A stretch of 64,000 bases of DNA from Paraburkholderia sp. CNPSo 3274 (GTDB taxonomy: Bacteria > Pseudomonadota > Gammaproteobacteria > Burkholderiales > Burkholderiaceae): positions 62,001 to 126,000 of the forward strand of contig NZ_JAMBPR010000002.1 in NCBI RefSeq assembly GCF_024206475.1, written 5' to 3'. The stretch's first letter is position 1, and each line of letters opens with the position of its first letter. Below are positions 27,898 to 38,334 of the stretch, piece after piece. The notes beneath the pieces are model-generated. The model searched no databases and was not told where the DNA came from. It saw only the letters and a program-made list of their open reading frames with translations. The position numbers and the translations under genes were made by a program.

Positions 27898-29360
27898 AGA
27901 CGCAGCTCCGCGAGTTGCGCCGCGAACGCCGCTTCGTCCGCGGGTTCGAGGCAGCGCAGGTCCAGACGCAGGGCGTCGTCGGCAATGCGGCCGATCACGG
28001 GCCGCGGCAGTTCGCGCAAGGCGCGTTCGAGCTTGAGCAGCACGCGGCCACTGCCGCCCTTACCCGCATGGCGCACGACGAGCCCGCTGCTCGGCAGCAC
28101 GTCCACGGGCAGCGCGCCGCTGCCGATCTGGCTGAACATCGGCTCGACGCTTGCGGCGTACCCTTCGCCGATGGCGCGCTGAAACGCGGGCAGCGCGCGC
28201 TGCGCGGCCTCTTGCATTTGCAAGGCGGGCCGTGTGAGAAGGCGCAGCGTAGTGAGCCGCTCCCGCAAGAATTCGGGCGCCTGATAGAGCCGCAACACCG
28301 GTTCGAGCGCAGCGAGCGTGAGCTTGCCGACCCGCAACGCGCGCTTGAGCGGGTGCTTCTTGATCTTCGCAATGAGCGCCTTGCGCCCTACGATCAGCCC
28401 CGCCTGCGGGCCGCCCAGTAGCTTGTCGCCGCTGAAGGTCACGAGGTCCGCACCCGCTTCCACGGTCGCGCGCACCGTGGGCTCGGCTGGCAAGCCCCAT
28501 TGCGCGAGATCGACGAGCGTCCCGCTGCCCAGATCGACCGCTACGGGCAGGCCGTGCTGACGCGCCAGCGGCGCGAGTTCATCGAGTTCGACACTCTTTG
28601 TAAAGCCGCTGATCGCGTAGTTGCTGCAATGGACTTTCATCAGGAGCGCCGTACGCGCGTTGATCGCCGCTTCGTAATCCTTGAGATGCGTTCGGTTCGT
28701 CGTGCCGATCTCGCGCAAGCGCGCGCCCGCCCGGCTCATGATGTCGGGAATGCGAAACGCCCCGCCGATCTCGACCAGTTCGCCGCGCGAAACGACGACC
28801 TCCTTGCGATTGGCGAGTGCGCTCAACAGCAACAACACGGCCGCCGCGTTGTTGTTCACGACGGTCGCGGCTTCAGCGCCCGTCAGCTCGCAGATCAGCG
28901 AGTCGATCAGGTCGTCGCGGTCGCCGCGCTTGCCGCTCGCGAGATCGAATTCGAGGTTCGCGGGTTGCGTGAGCGCCTGCACCACGGCTTTTACAGCCTC
29001 GTCGGGCAGCAGCGCGCGGCCGAGATTCGTGTGCAGCACCGTCCCCGTGAGATTGAAGACCGGACGCAGGCGGCTTTGTGTGCGCTCGGCCAACCGCTGT
29101 GCGGTCGCCGCTATCACCCGCTCCAGCGAAAATGGTTCGGCATCCTTGTTTTCCTGCGTCGACGCACCGGCGCGCACATCGCGGCGCCAGTCGTCCTGCG
29201 TGGCGCGTATCGCGTCCACCACCTGGGTGCGTCCGTACTGCGCAATCAGCAGCTGCGCTTGCTCCGAGGCAATCACGCGCTCGACCGCTGGCATTTTCGC
29301 GAGCAGCGCATGAAGGGCTTGCGCATCCTGCTCCGCTGCTTGTCCCACGGTTTCACTCAT
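27894..29360 (-). CDS. selA: L-seryl-tRNA(Sec) selenium transferase SelA
   Basis: The 488-residue PLP enzyme converts Ser-tRNA(Sec) to Sec-tRNA(Sec) with selenophosphate. The fold-type I signature [13 protein letters not shown] (about residues 301-313) carries the PLP lysine, and NLGRALLP with '[16 protein letters not shown]' marks the N-terminal half. GGAG lies about eleven bases upstream of ATG 29360. It follows fdhE by 15 bp and is coupled to selB. Confidence 0.97.
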   Translation of the reverse strand: MSETVGQAAEQDAQALHALLAKMPAVERVIASEQAQLLIAQYGRTQVVDAIRATQDDWRRDVRAGASTQENKDAEPFSLERVIAATAQRLAERTQSRLRPVFNLTGTVLHTNLGRALLPDEAVKAVVQALTQPANLEFDLASGKRGDRDDLIDSLICELTGAEAATVVNNNAAAVLLLLSALANRKEVVVSRGELVEIGGAFRIPDIMSRAGARLREIGTTNRTHLKDYEAAINARTALLMKVHCSNYAISGFTKSVELDELAPLARQHGLPVAVDLGSGTLVDLAQWGLPAEPTVRATVEAGADLVTFSGDKLLGGPQAGLIVGRKALIAKIKKHPLKRALRVGKLTLAALEPVLRLYQAPEFLRERLTTLRLLTRPALQMQEAAQRALPAFQRAIGEGYAASVEPMFSQIGSGALPVDVLPSSGLVVRHAGKGGSGRVLLKLERALRELPRPVIGRIADDALRLDLRCLEPADEAAFAAQLAELRL

Positions 29361-29375
29361 GGCGTGCGCGGCTCC

Positions 29376-30308
29376 TTACTGGTCGCCAGGCACTTCGGGC
29401 CATAGCAACGGATTCGGGCTCGCACGAAGGTAGCCCGCATCGCTCATCAGCAGATCGAGCGTGAGGCTCGCCAGGTCGTCTGCAAGCGGCTCGAAATCGA
29501 GGTCCTTCTCCTGATAGCCGATCTTGCGGTACGTATGGCATTCGTCGCACGATTCGGCCTTGATTGCAGCATTGCCTCCTTCGATGCCGTGATACGCAAT
29601 GCCCTTGGTCGAATCGCAGTTCGTGCACTTCACCCGCACCACGTGCGCCTCGGTGCCGCACAGGCCGCATTGCGCAAACCGATAGCCCTGATACGCGCCG
29701 CCAATGCGCACGATGCTGGCAACGGGCGGCGACCCGCACACGGGACATACGCCCGGTGCGTCGACATAGGGCACGTCCCGCACATCGATGCGACTCGCGA
29801 GGTCGGTCCACACCACCTGCAGCGCGGCCATGATGAACGGCGCGGTGGCAGGTGCGACTTCGGTGTAGCGCTGCGCGAGAACCGCATCGGCCTGGACGTC
29901 GAGTTGTGCTTCGTTCATGGCGCGCAGTTCGTCTAGCACTTTCGCGAGCGCAGGCGCGACGGCTCCTGCCGCTTCGACCCGATCGGCGAGACGCAATAGC
30001 ACGGCGTGCCATTGCGGATCACGCTCGCCCGAAATCGCCGGCAGTATCGGCATGCAATGATGCTGCGCGTTCGCAATGGCTTCGCGCGAAGGCATGGACG
30101 CGCTGCAATGTTCGAGCGCCTCCTGCTGCGCATCGACGAGCGCCGCCATGAGACGTACGTAGCCGCCAATGGGATTGTGGTCCGCGAGATGCCGCAGGCG
30201 CACGGCGCGCGTGCTGAAAAAGGCGAAGCGCTCGGGCAGACGGATGCGCGGAATCGCCGAAGGATCGAGCGATTCGATTTGCTGCGGGTCGAGAATGCGT
30301 TGCGTCAC
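29376..30308 (-). CDS. fdhE: Formate dehydrogenase accessory protein FdhE
   Basis: The 310-residue rubredoxin-like maturation factor has four CxxC pairs, visible as CPVCGSPP (about 194), CGLCGTEA, CTNCDSTKG and CDECHTYRK. FdhE binds the formate dehydrogenase alpha subunit during assembly before Tat export. The start is GTG 30308 with GGAG upstream. It lies after the terminator that follows the fdh structural genes, so it likely has its own promoter or depends on read-through, and it leads directly into selA. Confidence 0.95.
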   Translation of the reverse strand: MTQRILDPQQIESLDPSAIPRIRLPERFAFFSTRAVRLRHLADHNPIGGYVRLMAALVDAQQEALEHCSASMPSREAIANAQHHCMPILPAISGERDPQWHAVLLRLADRVEAAGAVAPALAKVLDELRAMNEAQLDVQADAVLAQRYTEVAPATAPFIMAALQVVWTDLASRIDVRDVPYVDAPGVCPVCGSPPVASIVRIGGAYQGYRFAQCGLCGTEAHVVRVKCTNCDSTKGIAYHGIEGGNAAIKAESCDECHTYRKIGYQEKDLDFEPLADDLASLTLDLLMSDAGYLRASPNPLLWPEVPGDQ

Positions 30309-30336
30309 GACGGTCTGCTCCAGAACGGCTTCACAA

Positions 30337-30374
30337 AGAAAAAACCGCCGTGCCCTCGCGGGCGCCGGCGGTTT
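30337..30374 (-). terminator. Rho-independent terminator of the fdh structural operon
   Basis: On the minus strand AACCGCCG and CGGCGGTT pair around a GC-rich interior and are followed by TTTTTTCTTT. It lies about 60 bp after the gamma subunit stop and ahead of fdhE. Confidence 0.85.
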
Positions 30375-30433
30375 GCCGCTCGCGCCGCCACTGCCTTAGC
30401 CAACGGCGCGGCAGGCGGCGCGCAGCCTGTGCG

Positions 30434-31060
30434 TTACTTGATGCTCTCGCGGAACCAGCGCGGATGATGCTTTCTCGCCCAGCCCCAGGTGACGTAACCG
30501 CGCGTCATCGCGCCGATCGACCCCTTCACCCAAAGCGCTGCATAAATATGGACGATGATGCCGCACATCAGCACGAACGCCGCTATCGCATGCACCAGGG
30601 AAGAGAGCCGGATAATCTCGATCGAGAAATAGATCGAAAAATATCGCCGCCAGATCACGATGCCGCTCAAAAGCAACAGCACGAGGCAAACCACCATCAC
30701 AAAGAATAACAGCTTCTGGCCCGCATTGTAGCGGCCGATCTCGGGCAACCTGTCTTCGCGGTTGTTGAGCACGTCGCCCATCTGTTTCATCCACTGGATG
30801 TCGTCTTTGTCCAGATAGTTGTGATGCCAGAAGCGCAACGCAAGGAGCAGGAACGAGACGAACATCACGATGCCGATGAACGGATGCAAAATACGCGTCC
30901 ACTGACCGCCGCCAAGCACCGCATAAAGCCAGGACATGGCCGGATGAAACATCGCGAGGCCCGAGAGCGCGAGCAGGATGAAGCTGATCGCGGTGATCCA
31001 GTGGTTGCTGCGCTCGTTGGGCGTGTAGCGCTCGATCAGTTGCGGTTCATCGTCTTTCAT
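30434..31060 (-). CDS. fdnI: Formate dehydrogenase gamma subunit (cytochrome b556)
   Basis: The 208-residue inner membrane di-heme cytochrome b has four helices. Candidate heme ligands are the histidines in [25 protein letters not shown] and [10 protein letters not shown], the same four positions as E. coli FdnI. It passes electrons from the beta subunit to quinone. ATG 31060 is chosen because GAGGAG lies just upstream. It overlaps the beta gene by 14 bp. Confidence 0.94.
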   Translation of the reverse strand: MKDDEPQLIERYTPNERSNHWITAISFILLALSGLAMFHPAMSWLYAVLGGGQWTRILHPFIGIVMFVSFLLLALRFWHHNYLDKDDIQWMKQMGDVLNNREDRLPEIGRYNAGQKLLFFVMVVCLVLLLLSGIVIWRRYFSIYFSIEIIRLSSLVHAIAAFVLMCGIIVHIYAALWVKGSIGAMTRGYVTWGWARKHHPRWFRESIK

Positions 31061-31985
31061 CGCTGCGCTCCTCGGGCGGTTCGCCACGCATGCGCCGCGC
31101 CTCGTCGCGCGCGGCAACTTCATCTTCTTCCGTCACCTCGTTCGGGCCAACCCGCGTGTAGTGGAAGAAACCCGCCAGCGCCGTGAGCGCCATGATGCCG
31201 AGTGCGATCGGCTTGGCGGCGCCCTTCCAGAGGCGCACCATCGGGCTGATGCGCGGGTTATCGGGCAGCCCGTGATAAAGCGAGGGCCGGTCCGCGTGAT
31301 GCAGCACATACATTACGTGCGTGCCGCTCACGCCCGGCGGATCGTAGAGCCCGGCGTTCTGAAAGCCGCGCTCCTTGAGGTCCACGATGCGCTCGGCCGC
31401 ATGCTGCTTCATGTCTTCCTTGGTGCCGAACACGATTGCGCCCGTCGGGCAGGTCTTCACGCAAGCGGGTTCCTGCCCCACCGCCACGCGGTCCGAACAC
31501 AGCGTGCATTTGTAGACGCGACGGTCCTTCTGCGAGAGGCGCGGAATATTGAACGGGCAGCCCGTGATGCAAAAGCCGCAGCCAATGCAATTCTCCTGGT
31601 GGAAATCCACGATGCCGTTCGTATACTGCACGATCGCGCCCGGCGACGGACACGCCTTCAGGCAGCCCGGGTCCTCGCAATGCATGCAGCCGTCCTTGCG
31701 AATCAGCCATTCGAGGTTGCCGTCCGGGTTCTCCCATTCCGAGAACCGCATGACGGTCCACGAGTGCTCGGTGAGATCGTGCGGATTGTCGTAGACACCC
31801 GTATTGACACCGATTTCGTCGCGCAGATCGTTCCACTCCATGCACGCCGTTTGACACGCCTTGCAGCCAATGCACTTGGTCACGTCGATGAGCTTCGCGA
31901 CCGTGCCCGTGACTGGCTCGCGCACGCCCGGCGGCGGCGTGGTCGTGGCTGAGATGCGCTTGATGTCGAGTGATTGCAATGCCAT
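31047..31985 (-). CDS. fdnH: Formate dehydrogenase beta subunit (4x[4Fe-4S])
   Basis: The 312-residue electron-transfer subunit has four ferredoxin-type clusters: [35 protein letters not shown] and CTLCSDRV...CVKTC. A single C-terminal membrane helix (about 262-280) anchors it beside the gamma subunit. It sits 12 bp after the alpha gene. Length and layout match FdnH/FdoH. Confidence 0.96.
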   Translation of the reverse strand: MALQSLDIKRISATTTPPPGVREPVTGTVAKLIDVTKCIGCKACQTACMEWNDLRDEIGVNTGVYDNPHDLTEHSWTVMRFSEWENPDGNLEWLIRKDGCMHCEDPGCLKACPSPGAIVQYTNGIVDFHQENCIGCGFCITGCPFNIPRLSQKDRRVYKCTLCSDRVAVGQEPACVKTCPTGAIVFGTKEDMKQHAAERIVDLKERGFQNAGLYDPPGVSGTHVMYVLHHADRPSLYHGLPDNPRISPMVRLWKGAAKPIALGIMALTALAGFFHYTRVGPNEVTEEDEVAARDEARRMRGEPPEERSDERR

Positions 31986-31997
31986 GGTTCGCGCCCC

Positions 31998-34900
31998 CTA
32001 TGCCTTTTCGACCTTCACGAGGAACGACTTGAACTCGGGCGTCTGCGAATTGCCGTCGCCCACGGGCGGCGTAAGCGTATTCGTCAAATAGCCCGGGTGC
32101 GTGAGCCCCTTGAAGCCCCAGTGCAGCGGTACGCCAACCTGATGCACGGTTTTGCCTTCGATGGTCAGCGGCTTGATGCGCTTGGTGACCACCGCCACCG
32201 CGACCAGATGGCCGCGATTGCTCGACACCTTCACGCGGTCGCCCGCCACCACGCCCACTTCCTTCGCGAGCGCCTCGCCGATCTCGACGAATTGCTGCGG
32301 CTGAATGATCGCGTTCAGGCGGGCGTGTTTCGTCCAGAAGTGGAAGTGCTCGGTGAGCCGGTACGTGGTCGCCACATGCGGGAACTGCTGCGCGGTTCCA
32401 AACGTCTTGCGGTCGTCGGGGAACACGCGCGCCGCCGGATTGCTGGTGGCGAGCGGGTTGTTCGGGTGGAAGGGGTTATAGCCGAGCGGGTTCTCGAACG
32501 GTTCGTAGTGCTCAGGGAACGGACCTTCGTTCATGCCGTCTCGAGCGAAGAAACGCGCCACGCCCTCGGGGTTCATGATGAACGGCCCCATGCCCTGATC
32601 GGGCGCTTCGTCAGCCTTGTAGTCGGGTATGTCTGGGCCCGTCCATGCACTGCCGTTCCAGGCAATCAGCTTGCGGGTGGGATCGAAGGGCTTGCCCGCC
32701 ACGTCGCACGAGGCACGGTTGTACAGCACGCGCCGGTTCGCCGGCCACGCCCAGGCCCAATTGAGCGTCTGGCCGATGCCCGTGGGGTCGTCGTTGTCGC
32801 GCCGGCCCATCTGGTTGCCGGCCTGGGTCCACGCGCCGCAGAAGATCCAGCAGCCGCTCGCGGTCGTGCCATCGTCCTTCAACTGCGCGAAGGCCGAGAG
32901 CTGCTCGCCCTTCTTCACGAGCACCTTGGTGGGATCTTTCGCATCGGTCTGGTCGGCGAGCGCACGGCCGTTGTACTCCTTCGCCAGTTCTTCGGGCGTG
33001 GGGCTCGCGGGATCCGAATAGGGCCAGTCGAGCTTGACGATCGGATCGGGCAACTTCCCGCCGTCCTTCTGATACGCGGCGCGTATGCGCAGGAACAGGC
33101 CCGACATGATCTCGAGGTCGCTTTTTGCCTCGCCCGGCGGCGCCGCGCCCTTCCAGTGCCACTGCAGCACGCGGCTCGAACTCACGAGGGAGCCGTTTTC
33201 TTCCGCAAAGCACGTGGTGGGCAAACGGAACACCTCGGTTTGAATCGAAGTCGGATCGACATCGTTATAGTCGCCATAGTTCTTCCAGAACTCTGCGGTC
33301 TCGATGGCGAGCGGGTCCATGATCACGAGCCACTTGAGCTTGCTGAGCGCCGAGACGGTCTTGGCCTTGTTCGGGGAGGACGCCAGGACGTTGAAGCCCT
33401 GACAGATATAGCCATTGACCTTACCCTGATTCATCAGCTCGATGGTCTGCAGCAGGTCATACGGCTTGTCGAGCTTGGGCAGCCAGTCGTAGCCCCAGTT
33501 GTTGTCCTTCGTGGCCGCGTCGCCCCACCACGACTTCATGAAGCTCACGAAGAAGGCGCCGTAATGCTGCCAGTAACTCAGCTGGTTCGGCCGCATGGGC
33601 TGCGACGCGCGCTTCTTGATGTAGTCGTCGTAGTCCTGCTCCGCTTCGAACGGCAGCGTCATGTAGCCCGTGAGCAGGTTCGACATGAGCCCGAGGTCGG
33701 TCAGCCCCTGGATGTTCGAGTGGCCGCGCAGCGCGTTCATGCCGCCGCCCGCAATGCCGATGTTGCCGAGCAGGAGCTGCACCATCGCGCCGGTGCGGAT
33801 ATTCTGCGAGCCTATCGAGTGATGGGTCCAGCCGAGCGCGTACATGATCGTGCCCGCGCGCCCCGGCTCGGCCGTGCTCGCCAACATTTCGCATACCTTG
33901 AGGAATTTGTCCTTCGGCGTGCCGCACACTTTCTCGACCATCTCGGGCGTGTAGCGCGAGTAATGCTGCTTGAGCAACTGATAAACGCAGCGCGGATTCT
34001 GCAGCGTGTCGTCGGTCTTCACGAAGCCGTCGTCGCCGAGCTCGTAGTTCCACGACGACTTGTCCGGGTACGAATGCTTTTGCGGATCGTAGCCCGAAAA
34101 AATGCCGTCGTTGAATGCGTAGTCTTCGCGCACGATGAACGAGAAGTCCGTGTAGTTCTTCACGTACTCGTGCTGGATCTTGTCGTTGGTGAGCAAATAG
34201 TTGATCACCGCGCCAAGGAAGGCGACGTCCGTGCCGGTGCGGATCGGCGCGTAGAAGTCCGCGACCGATGCCGTGCGCGTGAAGCGCGGGTCCACCACGA
34301 TGAGCCGCGCCTTGCGGTGCGCCTTCGCCTCCGTGACCCACTTGAAGCCGCACGGGTGCGCCTCGGCCGCATTGCCGCCCATCACCAGAATCACGTCCGC
34401 ATTGCGAATGTCGACCCAATGGTTCGTCATCGCTCCACGGCCAAACGTCGGGGCAAGACCTGCCACCGTCGGGCCGTGTCAGACACGCGCCTGGTTGTCG
34501 AATGCGAGCAGGCCCATGCTGCGGGCCACTTTGTGCGTGAGATAGCCGACTTCGTTGCTGCCTGCCGATGCGGCCAGCATACCCGTGGTCAACCAGCGGT
34601 TCACGGTCTTGCCGTCGGCGGTTTTCTCGACGAAGTTCGCGTCGCGATCTTCCTTCAACAGCTTCGCGATACGGTCGAGCGCCTCATCCCACGAAATGCG
34701 TTTCCACTCGTTCGAGCCGGCCGCCCGGTACTCGGGGTACTTGAGGCGGCTCTCGCTATGAATGAAATCGATCAGGCTCGCGCCCTTCGGGCACAGCGTG
34801 CCGCGATTGACGGGGTGATCGGGATCGCCCTCGATATGGATGATGCTCGTGGTCGCGTTCTTCGCGCCATCGCCGAGACCGTACATGAGGATCCCGCAAC

Positions 34901-35069
34901 CGACCGAGCAGTACGGGCAGGTATTGCGGGTTTCAGTGGTGCGCGCCAGTTTGTATTGTCGGACCTCGGCAAGCGCGTTGTCGGGCGCGAAACCCATCAA
35001 CGCAAGGCTGGAACCCGCCAGCGACGTCGCCGTGACCTTGAGGAACTGACGCCGGGACATTTGCAGCAT
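31998..35069 (-). CDS. fdnG: Formate dehydrogenase alpha subunit, selenoprotein, Tat-exported
   Basis: The protein has 1023 residues when the in-frame TGA at 34481-34479 is read as selenocysteine (residue 197). Before it lies a Tat signal (SRRQFLK), the [4Fe-4S] motif CPYCSVGC and LCPKGAS. After it the frame continues in phase (HGPTVAGLAPTFGRGAMTNHW) through the molybdopterin domains to 31998. It oxidises formate to CO2 in the periplasm at a Mo/W-bis-MGD site. GAGGACG lies upstream of ATG 35069. An automatic caller would split this gene into 196- and roughly 822-residue pieces. The upstream 196 bp to the divergent gene hold the promoter region. Confidence 0.97.
34452..34481 (-). promoter_or_regulatory. 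bSECIS element with UGA (Sec) codon of fdnG
   Basis: The recoded TGA occupies 34481-34479. Fourteen bases later the mRNA has GGCA-GGUCU-UGCC, a hairpin whose apical GGUCU matches the SelB-binding loop of E. coli formate dehydrogenase mRNAs. Flanking CGG/CCG pairs extend the stem. Confidence 0.88.
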
Positions 35070-35265
35070 GATTCGTCCTCGGCTTCTGGTTGAGGGTTTT
35101 TTCAGTATAAGACGTTTTGAGAGACGGATCGCGCTGGGTGTTCGCGAGCTTTATGCGCGCGCAGCGCGAGATCGCCCGGGAACCACGCTTGCTAATATTG
35201 AGTGACGAATGAGCCATCTTTTGACGAATACGAACCACTGAAGAACCACCGCGGGGCGCTCCACC

Positions 35266-36675
35266 ATGTCAACGCTTTCCACCGAACGACTGCAGTCCGC
35301 CGCGCGCAAAGAAGCGTCGTGGGTGGTGGGCGCGTTGCGCCAGTTCATCGCCAATCGCTGTCCGTCGCTCGCGGCGAGCATCGCGTTCTACTCGGCGTTT
35401 TCGCTCGCGCCCACGCTCGTGATGGTGATTGCCGTGGCCGGCTGGTTCTTCGGCGACGACGCCGCGCGCGGCGAACTCTTCCGCCAGGTCCACAACGTGC
35501 TCGGCGACGACGCGGCCGCGGGCATCACCACCATCGTGCAGAACGCGCACCGGGCGGGCGGCAAGGGCGGCGTCGCGGCGATCATCTCGCTCGCCTTGCT
35601 CGTGATCGGCGCGTCCGCAACCTTCTCCTCGCTCAATTCCGCGCTGAACATGGTCTGGCCGCCGGACGGGCAGCGTCCCTCCAGCGTGTTGGCGCTCGTG
35701 CGCGTGCGGCTCATTTCGTTCAGCCTCGTGCTGGGCGTCGCGTTCCTGCTGATCGTGTCGCTCGTGCTCGACACGGCCATTACGTTCGTCGGCCAGTGGC
35801 TCTGGGGCAATTCTCCTTATGTGATCATCGGCAACTTGATGCAGCTTGGCGTGGGGCTGGTGGTGCTGGCCATCGCGTTCGGCGCCCTGCTGCGCTTCCT
35901 GCCCGACGCCGACGTGCGCTGGCGCGACGCGCTGGTGGGCGGCATCGTCGCGGCGGTGCTGTTCTCGGCGGGCAAGAAGCTGTTCGCGCTCTATCTCGCG
36001 CACGCGGGCATGGCAACGGCCTTCGGCGCCGCCGGCTCGCTCGCGGTGCTGCTCATGTGGCTCTATTTTTCAGCGGCGGTGCTCCTGCTCGGCGCGGAAT
36101 TCTCGGCGGCGCGCGGGCGCATGCACGACCCGCGCGGCGCATGGGGTTTCCTTGAGGAAGCACCGCCCGGCAGCCGCGCCAAGCTGGCCTCGGTGCTCGC
36201 CGCCTCCACCATCGTCGCGCGGCACGACACGAAGCGTGCAGACCGTTCTGCCGCTGCGTCGGCGCCATCCGCCGTGCCGATCGGAAACGGCGGCGCAGCC
36301 GCCACGGCAATGCCTGCGGCCCTCGCGGCGGTCGTTGCGGCAGACAAATCGACACTATCGGAAACTCCGCTGGGTGCGATCGGGCGCGCGAGCGCGCATG
36401 GCGGCGCGTTCGGGAGGCTGAAATCGGGGCTGCAGATCCGCCGTTCGGTCGTGCGCATGGAGGACAGCGCCACCTACGCAGCCGCGCTCACGCTGGTCCA
36501 GGCGGGCCGCACGGTCGCCGCCGCCGACCGCTATGTGAAGCGTCATCCGTGGGGTTCGGTGCTGTTCGTCGCGAGCGCGGCGCTCGCCATGACGGCTGCC
36601 GGCAGGCGCCGCCACCCCAGCGCCGCCGGGCCAAATGAGGCTGCTGCAAAAGGCCGCGGTAAGGCAAAAAAATAA
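35266..36675 (+). CDS. YihY/BrkB family inner membrane protein with long C-terminal extension
   Basis: The 469-residue protein opens with the family motif SLAASIAFYSAFSLAPTLVMV and has about six membrane helices within residues 30-265, ending with the conserved AVLLLGAEFSAARGR. Residues after about 290 are an alanine-rich cytoplasmic extension with a further hydrophobic stretch near 438-450 (SVLFVASAALAMTAAG). The family was once called RNase BN in error; its function is not settled. The gene is divergent from the formate dehydrogenase operon. Confidence 0.9.
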   Translation: MSTLSTERLQSAARKEASWVVGALRQFIANRCPSLAASIAFYSAFSLAPTLVMVIAVAGWFFGDDAARGELFRQVHNVLGDDAAAGITTIVQNAHRAGGKGGVAAIISLALLVIGASATFSSLNSALNMVWPPDGQRPSSVLALVRVRLISFSLVLGVAFLLIVSLVLDTAITFVGQWLWGNSPYVIIGNLMQLGVGLVVLAIAFGALLRFLPDADVRWRDALVGGIVAAVLFSAGKKLFALYLAHAGMATAFGAAGSLAVLLMWLYFSAAVLLLGAEFSAARGRMHDPRGAWGFLEEAPPGSRAKLASVLAASTIVARHDTKRADRSAAASAPSAVPIGNGGAAATAMPAALAAVVAADKSTLSETPLGAIGRASAHGGAFGRLKSGLQIRRSVVRMEDSATYAAALTLVQAGRTVAAADRYVKRHPWGSVLFVASAALAMTAAGRRRHPSAAGPNEAAAKGRGKAKK

Positions 36676-36895
36676 CGCGCGTTTACGGAACTTTTATCAA
36701 AAATAACAATAATGCAGGGTCAACAATCCAATATTTCCAAAATCGGCATAATCGACGGAGGTCCCGTCTGACAAGGGATTCTGGCCGGTGTCAGGTTTTC
36801 GCGACAAACTTTATTTTTTCAGTTCAGGTCGCCTGGCCTGCTGCGTTATTCTGCAACGCGCAACAACTACACAATTTCTGCGTGGAGAAAACAGA

Positions 36896-38104
36896 ATGAA
36901 ACGAGTCGCTCTCTCGACCCTCTCGCTGGCCCTCTTGGCCGCAGCTGGCACCGCTCATGCTCAAAACAGCGTGACCCTCTATGGTGTGATCGACGAATCG
37001 ATCCAGTACGTCAACCACACGACGAACAGCCAAGGTCAAAACAAGAACTTGGTCGCCCTTGTTGGCGGCAACCTGTCGGGCAACCGCTGGGGCCTGAAGG
37101 GTACGGAAGATCTGGGCGGCGGCCTGAAGGCGATTTTCCAATTGGAAAGCGGCTTCAACATCAACAACGGCAAAATGGGCAGCTACAACGGCAACACGGC
37201 GATCTTCGGCCGTCAAGCATTCGTTGGCCTCACGCACGATCAGTACGGTACGGTCACGTTCGGCCGCCAGTACGACCCGCTGGTCGACATGGTTCAGCCG
37301 CTGACCGCCGACAACTACTTCGGCAGCACGTTCACGACCCCGGGTGACGTCGACAACAACGACAACGACTCGCGTACGAACAGCGCAATCAAGTATGTCT
37401 CGCCGAACATCCAGGGCTTCCAGTTCGAAGGCATGTACGCGCTGGGCGGCGTCGCTGGCGCAACCGGCTCGGGTCAGAGCTGGGGTGCTGCTGCCACGTA
37501 CGGCATCGGCTCGTTCAACGTTGCCGGCGGCTACTTCCGCATGGACAACTCGTCGTCGCCGGCAGCCCGCGCAGCCAGCGCAGCCAATGGTTTTGGCGGC
37601 TGGTCCCAGAGCGCAACGTCGGATAACGTCTTCTACAACGGCAGCCAGATCAACGCGGCCTACGCTTCGGCGAGCTCGGTCGGCACGGCTCAGATCGCTG
37701 CGCAGTACGTCGCTGGTTCGTTCACGTTCAGCGGCCGTTACAGCAACGTTCAGATGCGCCGGGACAGCGCTTCCGCGTTCGCCTCGAACCAGCGCTTCAA
37801 CGTCGCAGGCGGCTACCTCGGTTATCAGCTGAACCCGGCACTGCTGCTCGGCCTCGGCTACACCTGGACGCACGGCGCTGGCGACACCTCGAACACGTAC
37901 AACCAGGTTTCGCTCGGCGCGGACTACAACCTGTCGAAGCGTACCGACCTGTACGCTGTGGCGGCCTGGCAGCACGCCAACGGCACGCAGCGCGACAGCG
38001 CGACCACGACGTCGATCGCAGGCGCGTCGATCGGCTCGTACGGCTACAACTCAGCTACGAGCTCGCAGACCATGGTCAGCCTGGGCATCCGCCACAAGTT
38101 CTAA
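36896..38104 (+). CDS. Gram-negative general porin (Burkholderia type)
   Basis: The 402-residue trimeric 16-strand porin begins with signal peptide MKRVALSTLSLALLAAAGTAHA, then QNSVTLYGVIDESIQYV. NRWGLKGTEDLGGGLKAIFQLE and a terminal phenylalanine (GIRHKF) are typical. ATG 36896 has GGAG about eight bases upstream. Codon use is strongly biased, as for a highly expressed gene. The 220 bp before it are AT-rich (tattt, ttatc) and probably hold the promoter and leader. Confidence 0.95.
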   Translation: MKRVALSTLSLALLAAAGTAHAQNSVTLYGVIDESIQYVNHTTNSQGQNKNLVALVGGNLSGNRWGLKGTEDLGGGLKAIFQLESGFNINNGKMGSYNGNTAIFGRQAFVGLTHDQYGTVTFGRQYDPLVDMVQPLTADNYFGSTFTTPGDVDNNDNDSRTNSAIKYVSPNIQGFQFEGMYALGGVAGATGSGQSWGAAATYGIGSFNVAGGYFRMDNSSSPAARAASAANGFGGWSQSATSDNVFYNGSQINAAYASASSVGTAQIAAQYVAGSFTFSGRYSNVQMRRDSASAFASNQRFNVAGGYLGYQLNPALLLGLGYTWTHGAGDTSNTYNQVSLGADYNLSKRTDLYAVAAWQHANGTQRDSATTTSIAGASIGSYGYNSATSSQTMVSLGIRHKF

Positions 38105-38204
38105 GCAACGCTTTGCTCCGGGCTTCGGCCCGGCGCCGGAACGGGCTGACGAGCCTTTCCGGCGCAGCTCGCGAGACCACGCAGCTAAAAGCTGCACGCC
38201 GCAC

Positions 38205-38241
38205 AAACCAGCCTCGGGCGCAAGCCCTGGCTGGTTTTTTT
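38205..38241 (+). terminator. Rho-independent terminator of the porin gene
   Basis: AAACCAGCC and GGCTGGTTT form the stem around a CGGGCGCAAGCCCT interior, followed by a seven-T run. A smaller GCAGC-TAAAA-GCTGC hairpin precedes it. Confidence 0.88.
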
Positions 38242-38334
38242 ATGGCCGCCGGGTTTTAGAAGCAAAGCTCCAAGGCGTGTTCACGCAAGGCCATCACTTG
38301 CGCCGTTTACACGCCCTTTACACGAGCGAAAGGC

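Noticed and set aside
34479..34481. Apparent premature stop (pseudogene) in the formate dehydrogenase alpha gene
   Set aside because: The TGA has conserved selenocysteine context, a bSECIS hairpin follows, and selA/selB are adjacent.
31974..35093. A 1039-codon open frame on the plus strand opposite fdnG
   Set aside because: It is the antisense shadow of a GC-rich, strongly coding gene; its product is low-complexity arginine/alanine-rich and has no ribosome-binding site or domain.
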